A stretch of DNA of 64,000 bases. Source: Helicobacter sp. MIT 21-1697. Its GTDB lineage: Bacteria; Campylobacterota; Campylobacteria; Campylobacterales; Helicobacteraceae. Where the stretch lies: NCBI RefSeq assembly GCF_026241255.1, contig NZ_JAPHNC010000002.1, positions 186,001 through 250,000 on the forward strand, given 5' to 3'. The position numbers and the translations under genes are program-made. Position 1 is the stretch's first letter; each line of letters starts with the position of its first letter. The notes beneath the pieces are model-generated. The model made no database searches. It was given only the letters and a program-made list of their open reading frames with translations, and had not been told where the DNA came from. Below, piece by piece: positions 54,972 through 63,884 of this stretch.

Positions 54972-56282
54972 TCACCCTCTCTTTACTTTGATAGAATCTA
55001 ATCGTGTCAAAACTGCTTGAGCGTGAGCAGATAAAGATTCGCTTTGGGCTAAAAGTGCGCAAGATTCTCCGACTTCTTCTAATGCAGTAGCTGAAAAGGC
55101 AATAATTGAGCTTTTTTTCATAAAATGCTCCACTCCAAGCGGCGAAAAGAAACGCGCACTCCCACCTGTGGGAAGCGTATGATTAGGACCTGCAAGATAA
55201 TCACCGATAGGCTCACTTGAATGCTCACCTAAGAAAATTGCTCCTGCGTGTTTAATATGAGCAAGTGCGTCAAATGGAGCAGCTGTAAGGACTTCCAAAT
55301 GCTCGGGAGCAATGGCATTGGCAATCTCTATGCTTTCTTGTAGATTCCGCGTATGTATCATCACGGCACGATTTTTAATACTTGCTCCTGCAATCTCTGC
55401 ACGAGGCATTGAAGGCATAATCTGTTCAATATGCTTTTGCACAGATTCTATAAGAGAAGCACTATCGCTTATAAGTATAGAACTTGCCATTTCATCGTGT
55501 TCAGCTTGAGAAAGCAAATCATAGGCAATATAAAGTGGATTTGCTTGAGAATCTGCAATAATTGCTATCTCGCTTGGACCTGCAATCATATCAATATTCA
55601 CTTCGCCAAAAACAAGTTTTTTAGCACAAGCAACAAAAATATTGCCCGGACCAGTAATAACATCAACTTTGGGAATCTCTTTGCAACCATAAGCCATAAG
55701 CCCTATGGCACTTGCACCGCCAACTTTATATGCTTCAGTAATGCCACACAAATGTAATGCTGCAAGCACAAGAGGATTAGCTTGATTATGGGGCGTAGGA
55801 GAACATACCACAATCTCTTTAACCCCGGCAACAATCGCAGGAATAGCATTCATTAAAAGCGAACTTGGATAAGCTGCTTTGCCACCGGGAATATACAATC
55901 CTGCACGTTCCATTGGAGTGAATTTTGAGCCAAGTATGCTGCCATTTTCCTCACAATCAATCCAACTCTGCATTTTTTGTTTGCGATGAAAAGCATAGAT
56001 TCTGTCATAGGCGAGATGAAGTGCAGATTTGAGTTCGCAAGAAAGCTGATTATAGGCATTGAGACATTCTTTGGGTGAAATACGCAAATCTGTAAAATTT
56101 TTTACTTCCCATTTATCAAAACGAGAAATATGCTTTTTTAACGCGTCTAAGCCCTCTGTGCGAATCTCATCAAGTAATTCTTGCACGAGAGATGAAACTT
56201 CTTTCATATCCATTTTTCCACGCGCTAAGACTTGTTGAAATTCATTTGCAAACTCTGGCAAACGCACATCAAGATATTTCAT
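54972..56282 (-). CDS. hisD: Histidinol dehydrogenase
   Basis: Oxidises histidinol to histidine in two NAD-linked steps. The 436-residue protein has PMERAGLYIPGGKAAYPSS, VITGPGNIFVACAKK, VNIDMIAGPSEIAIIAD (about residues 230-246), DLLSQAEHDEMA and the C-terminal HTLPTGGSARFFSPLGV. The start at ATG 56282 is chosen because GGGGAAAG precedes it and the protein then begins MKYLDVRLPEF; the longer frame upstream has no counterpart. Other his genes are not adjacent, but a histidinol phosphatase lies at 61874. Confidence 0.95.
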   Translation of the reverse strand: MKYLDVRLPEFANEFQQVLARGKMDMKEVSSLVQELLDEIRTEGLDALKKHISRFDKWEVKNFTDLRISPKECLNAYNQLSCELKSALHLAYDRIYAFHRKQKMQSWIDCEENGSILGSKFTPMERAGLYIPGGKAAYPSSLLMNAIPAIVAGVKEIVVCSPTPHNQANPLVLAALHLCGITEAYKVGGASAIGLMAYGCKEIPKVDVITGPGNIFVACAKKLVFGEVNIDMIAGPSEIAIIADSQANPLYIAYDLLSQAEHDEMASSILISDSASLIESVQKHIEQIMPSMPRAEIAGASIKNRAVMIHTRNLQESIEIANAIAPEHLEVLTAAPFDALAHIKHAGAIFLGEHSSEPIGDYLAGPNHTLPTGGSARFFSPLGVEHFMKKSSIIAFSATALEEVGESCALLAQSESLSAHAQAVLTRLDSIKVKRG

Positions 56283-56404
56283 TACTTTCCCCATAATCAA
56301 AAATAAATGAGAATTATATACATTAACTCTAAACAAACAGGCTATAAACCTAAGCACACTTTAGATTCTAAAAGCCTAAACTTTATAGAATCTCATCAAA
56401 GGGC

Positions 56405-57889
56405 TTAAATCTCACAAAAGGGTATATGAAGCGTTTGAGCAGTTTTAAAACGACATTCATTGAAATGAGTAATGTTTTCCTCAAGAGAACGATTATAAGA
56501 GGGCACCATTTCAGCGAGTTTATCTTGCCAAGCACTTGTTTTCATTTCATCACCAAAACAACGTTGAAGCACTTCTATCATAATATCTACCGCCGTTGAA
56601 GCTCCCGGTGAAGCTCCCAGCAATGCTGCAAGAGAACCATCGCTAGAAGTAATCACTTCTGTGCCAAATTGCAAACTTCCCCTCCCATTTTTATCTTTTT
56701 TAATCACCTGCACCCTCTGTCCTGCAAATTGCGCATTCCAGTCCGAAAACTCTGCTGCAGGAAAAAACACATTAAGCTTACGCATACGCATTCTATCAGT
56801 TGAAAGAATCTGCTTAATGAGATAAATTGTCAAAGGCACATTATCTATACCCGCTTGAATCATAGGAATACAATTATTGAGGCGGATTGATGAGGGAAAA
56901 TCAAAAAAACTCCCTTTTTTAAGGAATTTAGTATTAAAACCTGCATAAGGTCCAAAAAGTAACTCTTTTTTACCCCTAATAATACGCGTATCTAAATGTG
57001 GCACTGACATAGGCGGGTCGCCGATAGAAGCTTTACCATAAATTTTTGCATTATGTTTTTCAATAATATCACGATTATTGCATATAAGCCACAATCCGCC
57101 CACAGGGAATCCACCATAACCTCGCCCTTCAGGTATGCCGCTTTTTTGCAAAAGTGGAAAAGAGCCACCCCCCGCACCTAAAAATACAAATTTTGCCTTT
57201 ACTTGCTTATTTTCGCCACTTTTTGTATCAACAATATCTAATTTCCATTCATTGCCCTCTTTAGTCAAATCACGCACTTTATGATGAACATATACATTAA
57301 AGCCATCTTCTTGGCTTAATTTCTCTCCAAACTGCCGCGCGATTTCGCCAAAATCAACATCACTTCCCTCTGCCATATAAGTAACTGCCATTTTTTGCGT
57401 ATCATTTCGTCCCTCTAGCAAAAGTGGCGCCCATTCTTTAATCTGCTCCCTATCTTCAGTATAAATCATATTTTTAAAAAGTGGCGAAGTTTTAAGGGTT
57501 TCATAACGTTTTTTCAAATAAGGCACGATATCATCAACCACAAAACTTAAATGTGGCACAGGATTTAAAAAAGTATGAGCACCTTTAAGAATCTGCTTTC
57601 TGATACAATATGCCCAAAATTCTTTACTTAATTCATATTGTTGATTGATTTTCAATGCTTTTGAAGTATCAATACTTCCATCTTCTTTTTGTGGTGTATA
57701 GTTTAACTCACAAAGTGCTTGATGTCCTGTTCCAGCATTATTCCATACGGAGCTGCTCTCCGTAGCCAAATCCTCAAACATTTCATATACGCTAATATGC
57801 AACGAGGGTTTCAGTTCCTTTAGCATTGCCGCCAAAGTCAAACTCATTATACCTCCACCTACTAGGACTACTTCAGAACCCTCACTCAT
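56405..57889 (-). CDS. mqo: Malate:quinone oxidoreductase
   Basis: A membrane-associated FAD enzyme that oxidises malate and reduces menaquinone, replacing malate dehydrogenase in Helicobacter. The 494-residue protein has the FAD-binding VVLVGGGIMSLTLAAML (about residues 7-23), ESSSVWNNAGTGHQALCELNY (in two parts around NNAGTGH), FGPYAGFNTKFL, and ALLGASPGASTAVDIM. The start at ATG 57889 has GGAAGGAGTGAGGAA upstream; an earlier in-frame start adds seven non-conserved residues. It is read in the same direction as ubiE, 202 bases away. Confidence 0.94.
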   Translation of the reverse strand: MSEGSEVVLVGGGIMSLTLAAMLKELKPSLHISVYEMFEDLATESSSVWNNAGTGHQALCELNYTPQKEDGSIDTSKALKINQQYELSKEFWAYCIRKQILKGAHTFLNPVPHLSFVVDDIVPYLKKRYETLKTSPLFKNMIYTEDREQIKEWAPLLLEGRNDTQKMAVTYMAEGSDVDFGEIARQFGEKLSQEDGFNVYVHHKVRDLTKEGNEWKLDIVDTKSGENKQVKAKFVFLGAGGGSFPLLQKSGIPEGRGYGGFPVGGLWLICNNRDIIEKHNAKIYGKASIGDPPMSVPHLDTRIIRGKKELLFGPYAGFNTKFLKKGSFFDFPSSIRLNNCIPMIQAGIDNVPLTIYLIKQILSTDRMRMRKLNVFFPAAEFSDWNAQFAGQRVQVIKKDKNGRGSLQFGTEVITSSDGSLAALLGASPGASTAVDIMIEVLQRCFGDEMKTSAWQDKLAEMVPSYNRSLEENITHFNECRFKTAQTLHIPFCEI

Positions 57890-58091
57890 TTCCTCACTCC
57901 TTCCTAACACCCACGCTTTGGGCTAGGCTTTCAAAAACCTTAAATATGCTCTGTGCGCTATTGGGAATTATGCTTTTTACTCTCATTTAGTCTTTCTTAT
58001 GGTAAGATATTTTTGTAAATAACCCCTTAAAAAGTAAAGCAAAAGAATAACTTTGTTACTAAAATAAATTTTTTATATCGCTTTTGGATAT

Positions 58092-58823
58092 TTATGCTTT
58101 CACACCTACATAAAGTGTAGAAATATTCGCACTATATCCCTTAATAAAATAACTTTTTATTCCCCTCTCTAAAAGCTTTTGTGTCAGCTGCTCACTGCTT
58201 ACAAAGCCCTCAATAGAATGTGGCAAATACTTATAAGCTCCATAATTATGAGAGATAATCCCCCCTACCACAGGGAGAATCTTGCGCGTATAAAAGCGCA
58301 TAAATATATCAAGGAGTCCTCTAGGCTTGTTATTCATAAATTCTAAAATCACAAGAACACCCCCGCTTTTAAGCACACGCGCAAATTCATCAAGTGCCTT
58401 ATCCAGCTCTACGACATTGCGCAATCCATAGGCGATTGAGAGAATATCCACACTTTGAGATTCTATACATAATGCCTTTGCTTCACCAATATCCAAGCTT
58501 AAAGTATCGGATACAAAAAATGGCGCAAGTTTCCCTCTAGCCACATCAAGCATACCAAGAGAGGGGTCAATCCCGCGCATTTGTGCGATATGTTTATGCG
58601 CCTTTTGAGCTTCATTATACCAATGCAACAACATATCACCTGTGCCACACGCCACATCAAGCACACACGAGATTTCATCTTTGCCTAAAGCCTCATACGC
58701 TTTCTTACACGCCTCTTTACGCCACCTCACATCAATGCCTAAACTCATCACACGATTTGCCCTATCATAGCTTGGAGCAATATCATTAAACATATTTACA
58801 ATTTGCTCTTGTTTTTCACTCAT
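58092..58823 (-). CDS. ubiE: Demethylmenaquinone methyltransferase (UbiE/MenG)
   Basis: Methylates demethylmenaquinone to menaquinone. The 243-residue protein has the UbiE start [21 protein letters not shown], read here in two parts around IAPSYDRAN (about residues 14-22), the SAM site [11 protein letters not shown] (about residues 53-63), the [10 protein letters not shown] block and GGVLVILEF. Helicobacter has menaquinone only, so MenG is the likely role. It overlaps argH by eight bases. Confidence 0.94.
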   Translation of the reverse strand: MSEKQEQIVNMFNDIAPSYDRANRVMSLGIDVRWRKEACKKAYEALGKDEISCVLDVACGTGDMLLHWYNEAQKAHKHIAQMRGIDPSLGMLDVARGKLAPFFVSDTLSLDIGEAKALCIESQSVDILSIAYGLRNVVELDKALDEFARVLKSGGVLVILEFMNNKPRGLLDIFMRFYTRKILPVVGGIISHNYGAYKYLPHSIEGFVSSEQLTQKLLERGIKSYFIKGYSANISTLYVGVKA

Positions 58824-60228
58824 CTTTATCCCCTGTTAAATGCACCATTTGCTCACGCACAAAAGATGTAAGCGTTTCAATTTGAGCAGAAGTTTGCATT
58901 ATCGCTGTGCCACCAAGGCTATTGCGCGCATTCATAGAAGATTCTAAACATAGCACAGATTTTACACCTTGCCTAATCCGAGAATCCACACTCATAATCT
59001 CCTCTTCAGACAAATCACTTATATCTACGCCTTTACTTTCTGCATACGCTACAACTTGCCCTGTGATATGATGCGCATCGCGAAATGCTACATTACACTC
59101 ACGCACTAAAAAATCCGCCAAATCGGTAGCACTCAAATGCCCAATTTTCGCCATTTTATACATATTTTCAGTGTGGATACTCATCGTTTTGAGGCATTCT
59201 TTGCAGATTCTAAGGCAAAGCACCACATTTTTAATTGCATCAAATACGCCCTCTTTGTCTTCTTGCGTATCTTTATTGTAGGCAAAAGGCAATCCTTTCA
59301 TTACACAAAGCAGCCCCATAAGCGCCCCATACACGCGCCCACTCTTTCCGCGCAAAAGTTCAGGCACATCAGGATTTTTTTTCTGTGGCATTATAGAGCT
59401 TCCTGTGGCGTATTCATCACTTAAAGAGATAAATTTAAACTCCGAGCTACTCCATAGCACAAGCTCCTCTGCCACGCGAGAAATGTGCATCATCACCATA
59501 GAGAGAGAATACAACATATCAAGGGCAAAATCCCTATCACTTACCGAATCCATCGCATTAAGCGTAGGTTCATCAAATCCCAACTCTTTGGCAAGAAAGA
59601 TTCTATCATTATTGTAAGGTGTGCCAGCTAATGCGCCGCTGCCCAGCGGACATTTATTATTGCGCGTATAATCACTGAATAATCGCTCCACATCGCGTTT
59701 AAAATTACACGCCCACGCTACAAGGGCAAAGCCAAAATTAATTGGTTGTGCGTGTTGGAGATGCGTCATACCCGGCATAATGGTGTGAGTGTGCGTTTTG
59801 GCTATTGCAAGGATAGATTCCATAAGTTCTAAAAGCAGCTTCGTAATTTCTTTATTATATCTTAACACATACAGGCGAAAATCTACTGCCACTTGGTCAT
59901 TACGACTACGTGCAGTATGAAGCTTCTTGCCCACATCGCCAATAAGGGCAGTCAAAGCAGATTCTATTGCCATATGTATATCTTCATCACTTGCGCTAAA
60001 GACAAACTCACCACGCTCAATGCGCTGTGCAATACAATCAAGTCCATTTACAATATCTTGTAATTCTTTTTCACTCAAAATGCCGATTTTGTGTAGCATT
60101 TTTGCGTGTGCCTTTGAGCCTTGTATATCCTCACGCCATAGCTGCTTATCAAAGAAAATAGAAGCGTTAAATTCCTCTAAAAGCGCACTTGAATCCAATT
60201 CAAAGCGTCCTCCCCATAATTTTGCCAT
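58816..60228 (-). CDS. argH: Argininosuccinate lyase
   Basis: Splits argininosuccinate into arginine and fumarate. The 470-residue protein starts [20 protein letters not shown] and has [36 protein letters not shown], and the superfamily signature [15 protein letters not shown] (about residues 277-291). Normal length. The gene order is hemJ-argH-ubiE; H. pylori lacks this step, so its presence fits an enterohepatic species. Confidence 0.96.
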   Translation of the reverse strand: MAKLWGGRFELDSSALLEEFNASIFFDKQLWREDIQGSKAHAKMLHKIGILSEKELQDIVNGLDCIAQRIERGEFVFSASDEDIHMAIESALTALIGDVGKKLHTARSRNDQVAVDFRLYVLRYNKEITKLLLELMESILAIAKTHTHTIMPGMTHLQHAQPINFGFALVAWACNFKRDVERLFSDYTRNNKCPLGSGALAGTPYNNDRIFLAKELGFDEPTLNAMDSVSDRDFALDMLYSLSMVMMHISRVAEELVLWSSSEFKFISLSDEYATGSSIMPQKKNPDVPELLRGKSGRVYGALMGLLCVMKGLPFAYNKDTQEDKEGVFDAIKNVVLCLRICKECLKTMSIHTENMYKMAKIGHLSATDLADFLVRECNVAFRDAHHITGQVVAYAESKGVDISDLSEEEIMSVDSRIRQGVKSVLCLESSMNARNSLGGTAIMQTSAQIETLTSFVREQMVHLTGDKDE

Positions 60229-60236
60229 ATCCTCTC

Positions 60237-60677
60237 CTAAAATGGCTTACACACTGCCAGAAATACAATCACAATGACTAAAAGTGTGGGAATCTCATTA
60301 AAGATTCTAAAAAATCTATGGCTTTTGGTGCAAGTGCCTTTACCCAAAGCCTTAATAAAATATCCGCACACACAATGATATATCACAAATAAAAGCACGA
60401 ATATAAGCTTAATGTGCAGCCATAAGCCAGAATCTGCCACCTTAAATAATGTAGGATTAAGTGCTATCATCACCCCTCCGCTAAGGAGCGTAAGCACTAA
60501 TGCAGGCAAACCGATATATTTATACAGCCTCATTTCTTGGAGTTTGACAATCTCTACAAACTCCGCTTTATCTGCATACTGCGCGTGATAAACGAATAAT
60601 CGTGGAAGATAAAAAAACATTGCCATCCACGAAATAAGCGCTACAATATGTAACACTTTAATATACAAATACTCCAT
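60237..60677 (-). CDS. hemJ: Protoporphyrinogen oxidase HemJ
   Basis: An inner-membrane protein that converts protoporphyrinogen IX to protoporphyrin IX. The 146-residue protein has four membrane helices. The family motif is [20 protein letters not shown] (conserved His near residue 10), then [36 protein letters not shown] and the late [16 protein letters not shown] block. Length matches the UPF0093/HemJ family. It fits with hemA and hemC in the same window. Confidence 0.9.
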   Translation of the reverse strand: MEYLYIKVLHIVALISWMAMFFYLPRLFVYHAQYADKAEFVEIVKLQEMRLYKYIGLPALVLTLLSGGVMIALNPTLFKVADSGLWLHIKLIFVLLFVIYHCVCGYFIKALGKGTCTKSHRFFRIFNEIPTLLVIVIVFLAVCKPF

Positions 60678-60689
60678 TGCTCTGCTCCT

Positions 60690-61319
60690 TTAGTTCATTT
60701 GGGATTGAGTGTGAAAAACAAAGTTGTTATTATACATTGTTTTAAACATTTCAAGGCATTTCTTTTCTCCTTGCACTCTCACTTGCACGCCAAAGGGCAA
60801 AAACGCCTCTTTTTTAAAGTCTAATCCTAGCTTTTTTGCCTCGTATTCGCATACACTAAGCGCAGAGTAAGCAATATGTAGGCTAAAAGTCTCCGCGTGT
60901 ATGTAATCAATGAGCAATCCTTGTGCTTTAGCAGATTCTATGGCTTCTTGCACCGCATTTGTATAAGCCCTCACTAAACCACCCACACCTAATAATGTGC
61001 CACCAAAATATCGCACTATCACCACGCCTACCTCAATAAGTTCCTCGCCACGCAAGACATTGAGGCTTGGTGTGCCGCTACTTCCTCTTGGCTCTTTGTC
61101 ATCATCAAAAGATTCTAGAATCTGCCCATATTCATTATAATGCCTACTCGCACTCACAAAATGCACTGCCTTTGAGTGCTGCTTTTTTAAACAAAGTAAG
61201 CCCTCATCAAATTGCACAAAAGGAAAAAGAAAGCTTAGAAACTTTGAGCCTTTACTCTCAAAACTGCCCTGTATTTGCAGTGGGACTTGTTTTGAATCTT
61301 GTATAGCAAGCGTTTTCAT
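60690..61319 (-). CDS. yigZ: YigZ/IMPACT family protein
   Basis: The 209-residue protein has the UPF0029 N-terminal domain with GSFESKGSKFLSFLFP, DDKEPRGSSGTPSLNVL (about residues 74-90) and VVIVRYFGGTLLGVGGLVRAY, and a small C-terminal ferredoxin-like domain. The family includes eukaryotic IMPACT and YigZ; the bacterial role is not settled. It overlaps the lipoprotein gene by four bases and lies 12 bases before hemJ. Confidence 0.92.
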   Translation of the reverse strand: MKTLAIQDSKQVPLQIQGSFESKGSKFLSFLFPFVQFDEGLLCLKKQHSKAVHFVSASRHYNEYGQILESFDDDKEPRGSSGTPSLNVLRGEELIEVGVVIVRYFGGTLLGVGGLVRAYTNAVQEAIESAKAQGLLIDYIHAETFSLHIAYSALSVCEYEAKKLGLDFKKEAFLPFGVQVRVQGEKKCLEMFKTMYNNNFVFHTQSQMN

Positions 61320-61765
61320 TTGCGTAAATAATAAGTAGCGTGCTCACCCTTTAAACGCATTTCCTTGCCCTCTTTTTCTACGACAAATTCCCCCTCCAAA
61401 GAACGCACAAACCAAAATTCATATCCGCTACTCTCACTTGGGTGGCAAAGTCGGCGAGACGCACCTGTGGCACTTAGTTTAAGTTTTTTGCCCTTTAATG
61501 CAAAGGTAGCGAAATAGTTATTGCACACACTCACGCCAAAAATACGATTTTCTTCGGTATCAAAGCTCATAGTTGATTGAGCCTCTTTCCAAATAGGTTC
61601 AAACTCCCGCCCATCTTTAAGCGTAAATTTATACACATACCATTGCTTTTCATCTTCTAAAAGCGAATCTTTATATTCTTGCTTGATAAGATTCACAAAA
61701 CACCCACTCATATTGAGTGCCACAAACGCAGCTAACCCTATTTTGATAAAAGATTTATATGTCAT
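61316..61765 (-). CDS. META-domain-like lipoprotein
   Basis: A 149-residue protein with a signal peptide ending in the lipobox MSGC (Cys near residue 22). The mature part has KQWYVYKFTLKDGREFEPI, then TMSFDTEENRIFGVSVCNNYFA (shown in parts: SFDTEENRIFGVSVCNNY), LKLSATGASRRLC and FVVEKEGKEMRL. The W.....F, MSFD...NRI.G..GCN.Y and T.R.C series is the META/HslJ pattern. Role unknown; HslJ-type proteins are linked to envelope stress. It is the promoter-proximal gene of the leftward series to mqo. Confidence 0.75.
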   Translation of the reverse strand: MTYKSFIKIGLAAFVALNMSGCFVNLIKQEYKDSLLEDEKQWYVYKFTLKDGREFEPIWKEAQSTMSFDTEENRIFGVSVCNNYFATFALKGKKLKLSATGASRRLCHPSESSGYEFWFVRSLEGEFVVEKEGKEMRLKGEHATYYLRK

Positions 61766-61873
61766 TTTCGCCCCATTTATATTGATTCAGCATTATTTAT
61801 AAGCCATTTATAAGCGTGCCATTATAGAATCTCAATGCAAACAAACGCATATCATAAAACACAAGGAGAGCAA

Positions 61874-62662
61874 ATGCGCATTGATTTACACAATCACACA
61901 AGCCTTTGTCATCACGCCACAGGCACGATGAGGGAATATATCCAAGAAGCACTTGCGCATAATATCAATGTGTTTGGATTCTCTTGCCATTCCCCTATGG
62001 CTTTTGATGAAGCCTATCGTATGAATGTGCAAGAGCTGCCTTTATACTGCGCAGAAGTGCGTGCCTTGCAAGAAGAATTTAAAGATAACATTGAGATTCT
62101 CTGCGCCCTAGAGGTGGATTATATCCTCCATAGAGAGGATTTATTAGAATCTTGTGTATTCGCATATCCCTTTGATTATCTCATTGGTTCAGTGCATTTT
62201 TTAGGCACTTGGGGGTTTGATAATCCCGCATTTATTGGTGAATATGCCAAAGTAGATATGTGTGAGTGCTGGAAGCAATATCTTAAGTCCATTGAGAGTA
62301 TGGCGCAAAGTGGCTTATTTCAGATTGTAGGACATTTTGATTTGCTTAAACTTTTTGGACATAGCATTCCTCCCTCGTGTGAGCCTTATTTAGACTTAGC
62401 TTTGGAATCTATTGCCGATAATCATCTCGCCCTAGAGCTTAATCCTGCAGGGTGGCGAAAGCCCATTAACGAAGCTTATCCAAGTCCTGCTATTTTGCAC
62501 AAAGCCTACAAGAAAGGCATTCCTATCACTTTTGGTTCAGACGCACATAGTGTGGCGCATATCGGATTTAGATATGCGGATTTATGCGCCTTAGCTAAAA
62601 GCGTAGGTTATGATTCTGCGCTGTATTTCAGACAAAAGCAACCTCAAAATATTAGATTCTAA
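61874..62662 (+). CDS. PHP-family histidinol-phosphatase
   Basis: The 262-residue protein starts MRIDLHNHTSLCHHATGTM, the PHP HxH and third-His motif (about residues 5-14), then has GFSCHSPMAFDE, LCALEVDYI, LIGSVHFLGTWGFD, IVGHFDLLKLFG and FGSDAHSVAHIG. This is the HisK/HisJ-type histidinol phosphatase with the metal ligands intact. The ATG at 61874 has CACAAGGAGAGCAA upstream; an earlier frame start at 61835 is not needed. hisD is in the same window on the other strand. Confidence 0.88.
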   Translation: MRIDLHNHTSLCHHATGTMREYIQEALAHNINVFGFSCHSPMAFDEAYRMNVQELPLYCAEVRALQEEFKDNIEILCALEVDYILHREDLLESCVFAYPFDYLIGSVHFLGTWGFDNPAFIGEYAKVDMCECWKQYLKSIESMAQSGLFQIVGHFDLLKLFGHSIPPSCEPYLDLALESIADNHLALELNPAGWRKPINEAYPSPAILHKAYKKGIPITFGSDAHSVAHIGFRYADLCALAKSVGYDSALYFRQKQPQNIRF

Positions 62663-62669
62663 GCTTTTG

Positions 62670-62684
62670 TGATATAATTGTGCT
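62670..62684 (+). promoter_or_regulatory. Extended -10 promoter of unit A
   Basis: TGATATAAT (TATAAT 62673-62678) lies 6 bases before ATG 62685. The preceding AAGCTTTTG is repeated exactly before unit C. A start of transcription about 7 bases past the box would fall on or next to the ATG, predicting a leaderless mRNA. There is no Shine-Dalgarno before the ATG. Confidence 0.65.
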
Positions 62685-62914
62685 ATGAGTAAAAAGAGCG
62701 TATAAAATTCACACTTGAATTTGTTAAAGGTTTTATATTTGCCTTATTGACTGCATTGTTTGGTATCTTTACCTTTGTAGTCATCAATATTGAAACAATT
62801 AACACATTTCAAGTAATAGCTTCTATAATGGGAGCTGTGGTAATTGCAATATTCTTTTACTTTCTCATACGCTATCTTGTCAAAAAACTTGATGAATTGG
62901 AGGAATTAGAATGA
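62685..62914 (+). pseudogene. Unit A, first gene: two-helix small membrane protein, frameshifted at an A5 run
   Basis: From ATG 62685 the frame reads MSKKSV and stops. In the next frame a protein starts KERIKFTLEFVKGF, has two membrane helices (FALLTALFGIFTFVVI; ASIMGAVVIAIFFYFLI) and ends KKLDELEELE at TGA 62912-62914. Six As instead of five at 62691-62695 would give a 76-residue protein with the same start (MSKK) and size as unit C. Either the gene is switched off or broken, or the run is miscounted. Its end carries TTGGAGGA (62897-62904) for the second gene. Confidence 0.6.
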
Positions 62915-62994
62915 TTGGCTTATTCGTAGCAATCTTTACAATATTTACTTTTTGTGCTTTATGCTTGTATGCTGTCAGGGCTATATGTAAATAG
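62911..62994 (+). CDS. Unit A, second gene: 27-residue membrane peptide
   Basis: ATG 62911 overlaps the stop of the first gene (ATGA) and is preceded by TTGGAGGA with 6-base spacing. The product starts MIGLFVAIFTIFTFCAL and ends VRAICK: one membrane helix with a short basic end. It resembles the other second genes of the array in length, MI start, a mid-helix Phe-Cys pair and a basic end. Too short for standard gene finding. If the first gene is out of frame, coupled translation would be affected. Confidence 0.5.
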   Translation: MIGLFVAIFTIFTFCALCLYAVRAICK

Positions 62995-63023
62995 CGATTT
63001 TTGCTTAAGAAGCGGAATAAATA

Positions 63024-63038
63024 TGATACAATTTTATT
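63024..63038 (+). promoter_or_regulatory. Extended -10 promoter of unit B
   Basis: TGATACAAT (TACAAT 63027-63032) lies 6 bases before ATG 63039, the same spacing as in units A and C although the upstream sequence differs. There is no Shine-Dalgarno before the ATG, consistent with a leaderless message. Confidence 0.6.
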
Positions 63039-63266
63039 ATGAGTAAATTAGACAAAGAAAAAGAAAAAATAGGCATTTTAAAATTTTGGCTTGGCATAGT
63101 GGTAGCTACATTTTTAGCTATTGGCGGCTGGTTAGCTACAAATATCCATAAAACAGAATCTTTGCTTCTTGTCTGCGGTTCTTTGTCTCTCATAGGCTTG
63201 TTTATTGCTGGTTTTTTGCTTAATAAGCGCATTAATAAACACATCAACAATTTGGAGGACTTATAA
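63039..63266 (+). CDS. Unit B, first gene: two-helix small membrane protein
   Basis: A 75-residue protein starting MSKLDKEKEKIGILKFW, with helices at about residues 16-36 and 44-62 and a polar end INNLEDL. The basic start, two helices and the acidic LEDL end are shared with units A and C, and the TTGGAGGA octamer in its last codons (63252-63259) is identical. No signal peptide and no enzymatic motif. The inverse frames on the minus strand are shadows. Confidence 0.65.
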   Translation: MSKLDKEKEKIGILKFWLGIVVATFLAIGGWLATNIHKTESLLLVCGSLSLIGLFIAGFLLNKRINKHINNLEDL

Positions 63267-63392
63267 ATGATTGAAAATGTTACACTTGCTATCATAGCTC
63301 TAGGTTTATTTTTCATACCCATAATGGCGATTAAAGTCGCTCTTGATGATAAAAAAAGCAGTGAATCTCCAAAGGACAAACAAAAATCGTAG
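63267..63392 (+). CDS. Unit B, second gene: 41-residue membrane peptide
   Basis: ATG 63267 follows the stop of the first gene without a gap, with TTGGAGGA 7 bases upstream. The product starts MIENVTLAIIALGLFFIP: one helix, then a charged tail with KVALDDKKSSESPKDKQKS. It is longer and more charged than the second proteins of A and C. It ends inside the start of a degenerate further copy. Confidence 0.55.
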   Translation: MIENVTLAIIALGLFFIPIMAIKVALDDKKSSESPKDKQKS

Positions 63393-63460
63393 AAATCGGC
63401 TTAAGTCTTTTAGCCATAGCCTTTTGCACTTGGTTTTTGGGTAAAACTTTAACCGATTAA
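63386..63460 (+). pseudogene. Start-less remnant resembling a second-gene peptide
   Basis: A 24-codon open stretch reads VEIGLSLLAIAFCTWFLGK and ends TLTD, very like the unit C second protein (SLATIIFCTLFLIK). The codon where a start would stand is ATC, and there is no Shine-Dalgarno. It looks like a degenerated extra copy overlapping the end of the unit B second gene. Confidence 0.4.
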
Positions 63461-63481
63461 GCGTATATCCTCAAGCTTTTG

Positions 63482-63496
63482 TGATATAATGGCACT
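63482..63496 (+). promoter_or_regulatory. Extended -10 promoter of unit C
   Basis: TGATATAAT (TATAAT 63485-63490) lies 6 bases before ATG 63497. AAGCTTTTGTGATATAAT is identical to the sequence before unit A, so the promoter is the best-conserved part of the array. No Shine-Dalgarno before the ATG. Confidence 0.65.
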
Positions 63497-63727
63497 ATGA
63501 GTAGAAAATACAGCATAAAAGAACAAATAGGCACATTAAGAGTGTTTGCTATATTATTTCTTACATCAATATTCGGTGTATTGGGGTATGCAGTAGCAAA
63601 CTTAGAAAATCTCACTCTTTCAAAAGTGTTTATTGGGATAGTGATTTTAATATCACTAGCTTCGGTATTCGTGCTTATATTAATGGCACACAATAAGAAA
63701 TTAAAAGAATTGGAGGATATGGAATGA
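63497..63727 (+). CDS. Unit C, first gene: two-helix small membrane protein
   Basis: A 76-residue protein starting MSRKYSIKEQIGTLRVF, with helices at about residues 16-34 (ILFLTSIFGVLGYAV) and 43-63 (FIGIVILISLASVFVLIL) and the end KKLKELEDME. It is the intact reference copy for the first gene. TTGGAGGA at 63710-63717 lies in the last codons, and the stop overlaps the second gene by four bases. Confidence 0.65.
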   Translation: MSRKYSIKEQIGTLRVFAILFLTSIFGVLGYAVANLENLTLSKVFIGIVILISLASVFVLILMAHNKKLKELEDME

Positions 63728-63813
63728 TTAATGGATTAATCCTAGTTGGTTTTAGTCTAGCCACGATAATTTTTTGCACTTTGTTTTTAATAAAATCAAT
63801 GGAATCCAAATAA
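63724..63813 (+). CDS. Unit C, second gene: 29-residue membrane peptide
   Basis: ATG 63724 overlaps the first gene's stop (ATGA) and has TTGGAGGA 6 bases upstream. The product starts MINGLILVGFSLATIIFC and ends KSMESK: one membrane helix with basic residues after it. Same layout as the unit A peptide. Confidence 0.5.
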   Translation: MINGLILVGFSLATIIFCTLFLIKSMESK

Positions 63814-63821
63814 AACAACCA

Positions 63822-63884
63822 AGAATTTATGTTCTTAGTAAAAGAATCATTGGAGATTTAAATAAAATTGAGGAGTCAGAATGA
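63822..63884 (+). pseudogene. Unit D, C-terminal remnant of a first gene
   Basis: Twenty codons end in SKRIIGDLNKIEESE and TGA 63882-63884, matching the acidic end of the first proteins (LDELEELE) and overlapping the next ATG in the same ATGA manner. The two-helix part and the promoter are missing, so most of the first gene of this unit has been deleted. Confidence 0.45.

Noticed and set aside
63005-63693. Two minus-strand frames (124 and 78 codons) opposite the small-gene array
   Set aside because: They cross the plus-strand promoters and spacers without start signals. The plus-strand layout with promoters and Shine-Dalgarno is far better supported.
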